Origin: Mycobacterium sp. E1747 | GTDB lineage: Bacteria > Actinomycetota > Actinomycetes > Mycobacteriales > Mycobacteriaceae | Direction of reading: 5' to 3' | Length of the DNA: 32,371 nt | Assembly: GCF_001667775.1 (NCBI RefSeq) | Contig: NZ_LZJI01000091.1 | Location: 1-32,371, forward strand | In this document: piece after piece, positions 28,933-32,371 of the stretch | Numbering within the stretch: the stretch's first letter is position 1 | How the letters are laid out: every line of letters begins with the position of its first letter | Position numbers and translations under genes: made by a program | Notes under the pieces: model-generated | The model's database searches: none | What the model saw: only the letters and a program-made list of their open reading frames with translations | Told to the model about the DNA's origin: nothing

Positions 28933-29796
28933 ATGGCACGAAACTCCGCCGCGCAGACCGCCTTCGGACCGATGGTGCTGGCCGCCGTCGAACAGAACGA
29001 ACCGCCGGGCCGCCGCTTGGTGGACGACGACCTGGCGGAGCTGTTCCTGCCGGCGCCGCTGCGGTTGCTGGTGGCGGCGACACGCGCGCGGCCGGTGCGG
29101 CGCCTGATGATGCGCGCCTCGGAGTGGTCGGGCCGCGGGTTGTGGGCGAACCTGGCCTGCCGCAAGCGTTTTATCGGCGACAAGCTGGCCGAGGCGCTCG
29201 ACGGCATCGACGCGGTGATCATCCTCGGCGCCGGATTGGATACCCGCGCCTACCTGCTGACGCGGCAGATCCGCATTCCCGTCTTCGAGGTCGACCTGCC
29301 CGTCAACGTCGCCCGGAAGGTCAAGACGGTCCGACGGGTGCTGGGCGGCCCGCCGATGTCGGTCCGGCAGGTGGCGCTGGACTTGGAGCGCGACGACCTC
29401 CTCACCGCCCTGGCCGAGCACGGCTTTCGCACCGACTACCGGGCCTTCCTCATCTGCGAGGGCGTCACCCAGTATTTGAGTGAAGCCACCGTCCGGCGGA
29501 CGCTGGAGGGGTTGCGGGCGGCCGCTCCCGGCAGTCGTTTGGTATTCACCTACGTCCGAAGGGATTTCATCGAGGGCAAGAACCGGTACGGCACCCGCAC
29601 GCTCTATCGCAGCGTCCGGCAGTTGTGGCGCTTCGGTTTACAGCCCGAGGAAGTCGGCGCGTTCATCGGGGAATACGGTTGGCGGCTGCTGGAGCAGGCC
29701 GGTCCCGACGAACTCGTCCAGCGTTACGTGGAGCCGACCGGCCGCAAACTCAAGGCCTCGCAACTGGAATGGTCGGCCTACGCGGAGAAGCTTTAG
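28933..29796 (+). CDS. SAM-dependent methyltransferase, LCM/PPM2-like mycobacterial family
   Basis: 287-residue methyltransferase of the mycobacterial TIGR00027-type family (Rv2751 by position). Seen: SAM-binding motif I IILGAGLDTRAYLL (99-105 region), acidic loop FEVDLP and post-motif LICEGVTQYLSEATVRRTLE. Acceptor unknown. It starts four bases after the SDR stop, so it belongs to the same operon. Its stop interlocks with RNase J in TTAG. Confidence 0.88.
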   Translation: MARNSAAQTAFGPMVLAAVEQNEPPGRRLVDDDLAELFLPAPLRLLVAATRARPVRRLMMRASEWSGRGLWANLACRKRFIGDKLAEALDGIDAVIILGAGLDTRAYLLTRQIRIPVFEVDLPVNVARKVKTVRRVLGGPPMSVRQVALDLERDDLLTALAEHGFRTDYRAFLICEGVTQYLSEATVRRTLEGLRAAAPGSRLVFTYVRRDFIEGKNRYGTRTLYRSVRQLWRFGLQPEEVGAFIGEYGWRLLEQAGPDELVQRYVEPTGRKLKASQLEWSAYAEKL

Positions 29797-31469
29797 ACCT
29801 CGATGACCGTCGGCACGATCATCGGTTGCCGCCGGTAGGTCTCGCCCACCCATTTGCCGACGGTGCGGCGCACGGCCTGGGCGATGCGGCCCGGGTCGGT
29901 GATGTTGTCGGCGGCAAGCAGTTCCAGCTCCGCCTCGACTCGGCGCCCGGCGGGTTCCAGCGCCTTGGGATCCTCGGAGAACCCGCGTGAATGCAGGTGC
30001 GGCGCGGCGACCGGCCGCCCGGTGCCGCGCTGGACGACCACCGTGACCGCGACGAAACCCGATGACAGGATGAGCCGTTCGCCCAGCGTGATGTCGCCGA
30101 CGTCGCCGCTGATCAGCCCGTCGACGAACATCTTGCCCACCGGCAGCGCCCCGGCGATCGACGCCGTGCCGGCGACGAGGTCGACGCTGACGCCGTTCTC
30201 GGCCAACAGGATCGACTCTTCCGGCACTCCGGTGCTGGCCGCCAGCTTGGCATTGGCGCGCAGCATCCGCCAGGTGCCGTGTACCGGCATGACGTTGCGC
30301 GGCCGCACGCCGTTGTAGAGGAACAACAGCTCACCGGCGTAGGCGTGGCCCGAAACATGCACTCGGGCTTGTGCATTGGTGATGACGCGGGCCCCGATTT
30401 TGGCGAGCTCGTCGATCACGCCGTAGACGGCCTCCTCGTTGCCCGGGATCAGCGACGACGCCAGCACGATCAGGTCGCCCGCCGTCAGCGTGATGCTGCG
30501 ATGCTCGCCGCGCGACATCCGCGACAGGGCCGACATGGGCTCGCCCTGGGTGCCCGTGGTGATCAGCACAACACGCTCGGGCGGCATCATCTCGGCCGCG
30601 CCGATGTCGATCACGTCGGAATCGGCCACCCGCAGAAATCCCAGCTCGCGGGCGATGCCCATGTTGCGCACCATGGAGCGACCGACGAAGGACACGCGCC
30701 GGCCCAAAGCGACGGCGGCGTCGATGATCTGTTGCACCCGGTCCACGTTGGAGGCAAAGCACGCCACGATGACGCGACCCTCGGCGCCCCGGATCAGGCG
30801 GTGCAGCGTGGGCCCCACTTCGCTTTCCGACGGCCCCACGCCCGGGATCTCGGAATTGGTCGAGTCGCACAGGAACAGGTCTACCCCGGCGTCGCCGAGC
30901 CGGGACATGCCGGGCAGATCGGTGGGCCGGCCGTCGAGGGGAAGTTGGTCGAGCTTGATGTCGCCGGTGTGCAAGACGGTTCCCGCGCCGGTGTGCACGG
31001 CGATCGCCAGCGCGTCGGGGATGGAGTGGTTGACGGCGAAGTATTCGCACTCGAAGACGCCGTGTGTGCTGCGCTGCCCCTCGGTCACCTCTACGAACAC
31101 CGGCTTGAGCCGGTGCTCACGGCATTTCGCCGCCACCAGCGCCAGGGTGAACTTCGACCCGACGACCGGGATGTCGGGGCGCAGCTTCAGCAGGAACGGG
31201 ATGCCGCCGATGTGATCCTCGTGCGCGTGGGTCAGCACCAGCGCCTCGATTTCGTCGAGCCGGTCGGAGATGTGGCGCAGGTCAGGCAGGATCAGGTCCA
31301 CGCCGGGCTCGTCGTGGGTGGGGAACATCACCCCGCAGTCGATGATCAACAGCCGGCCGAGATGCTCGAAAACCGTCATGTTGCGGCCGATTTCGCTGAT
31401 ACCGCCCAGCGCGGTGACCCGCAACCCACCGGTGGTCAAGGGACCAGGAGGGGCGAGGTCTAGATCCAC
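29793..31469 (-). CDS. rnj: Ribonuclease J
   Basis: 558-residue metallo-beta-lactamase/beta-CASP RNase with 5'-3' exo- and endonuclease activity in mRNA and rRNA processing. Zn ligands visible in HAHEDH (81-86), the later His in VNHSIPDALAIAV, Asp in LHTGDIKLD, and the beta-CASP motifs through VHVSGHAYAGEL and MPVHGTWRML. C-terminal dimerisation domain present, full length. Corresponds to Rv2752c. GTG 31469 has AGAGGG upstream and follows dapA after 19 bases, so it is in one operon with dapA. Confidence 0.95.
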   Translation of the reverse strand: MDLDLAPPGPLTTGGLRVTALGGISEIGRNMTVFEHLGRLLIIDCGVMFPTHDEPGVDLILPDLRHISDRLDEIEALVLTHAHEDHIGGIPFLLKLRPDIPVVGSKFTLALVAAKCREHRLKPVFVEVTEGQRSTHGVFECEYFAVNHSIPDALAIAVHTGAGTVLHTGDIKLDQLPLDGRPTDLPGMSRLGDAGVDLFLCDSTNSEIPGVGPSESEVGPTLHRLIRGAEGRVIVACFASNVDRVQQIIDAAVALGRRVSFVGRSMVRNMGIARELGFLRVADSDVIDIGAAEMMPPERVVLITTGTQGEPMSALSRMSRGEHRSITLTAGDLIVLASSLIPGNEEAVYGVIDELAKIGARVITNAQARVHVSGHAYAGELLFLYNGVRPRNVMPVHGTWRMLRANAKLAASTGVPEESILLAENGVSVDLVAGTASIAGALPVGKMFVDGLISGDVGDITLGERLILSSGFVAVTVVVQRGTGRPVAAPHLHSRGFSEDPKALEPAGRRVEAELELLAADNITDPGRIAQAVRRTVGKWVGETYRRQPMIVPTVIEV

Positions 31470-31488
31470 TTATCAGTCACCCTCTGCC

Positions 31489-32371
<883 letters not shown>

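Overview
This is a high-GC actinobacterial window whose gene order follows the lexA-to-thyX segment of Mycobacterium (Rv2720 to Rv2754c in M. tuberculosis, recalled from memory). The order, the mycobacterial families (LGFP-repeat protein, 35 kDa antigen/PspA, PspM-like protein, DUF3046, mycobacterial-type methyltransferase) and the closeness of the recognisable proteins point to a non-tuberculous, slow-grower-like Mycobacterium. The species cannot be fixed from the sequence alone.

Layout. 1-677: lexA, broken by an inverted duplication. 688-4658: LGFP-repeat membrane protein and a fadE20-type acyl-CoA dehydrogenase behind a palindromic operator. 4692-8722: hflX, dapF, miaA and a LigB-like protein, all on the minus strand. 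8757-10831: two tandem DMT-type membrane transporters. 11064-16115: a DUF349 protein facing a minus-strand block of a 4-TM protein, miaB, recX and recA. 16116-16452: a dense divergent control region holding the recA PafBC-type promoter, a LexA box and, on the other strand, a cobalamin riboswitch. 16453-17796: a FhuF-like [2Fe-2S] protein and a flavodoxin-fold reductase under that riboswitch. 17806-20018: DUF3046, a small secreted protein, a GT1-type glycosyltransferase and an EphG-type epoxide hydrolase. 20015-22239: envelope-stress operon clgR-pspA-pspM behind a SigE promoter. 22257-24901: pgsA3, argA and an MFS sugar porter. 25134-31469: ftsK, a divergent ABM/SDR/methyltransferase operon and RNase J. 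31489-32371: 5'-truncated dapA fused to an inverted tail of thyX.

How it works together. The core is conserved housekeeping: DNA repair (lexA, recA, recX), tRNA modification (miaA, miaB), lysine/DAP synthesis (dapF, dapA), RNA turnover (rnj), division (ftsK) and envelope stress (clgR-pspA-pspM). The accessory elements are the riboswitch-controlled redox pair beside recA, the duplicated DMT transporter and the MFS porter. The riboswitch pair is the best candidate for an undescribed system: a B12-repressed iron-sulfur protein plus a flavin reductase, which could form a corrinoid-reducing module.

Both ends carry the same defect: the outermost sequence is a nearby piece of the flanking gene in inverted orientation, joined at a few bases of shared sequence. 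This looks like fold-back chimeras at the two ends of a contig, so the broken lexA and dapA should not be read as real pseudogenes. Many genes lack a Shine-Dalgarno sequence but have TANNNT 5-7 bases before the start codon, the mycobacterial leaderless-mRNA signature; I used this to place several starts.
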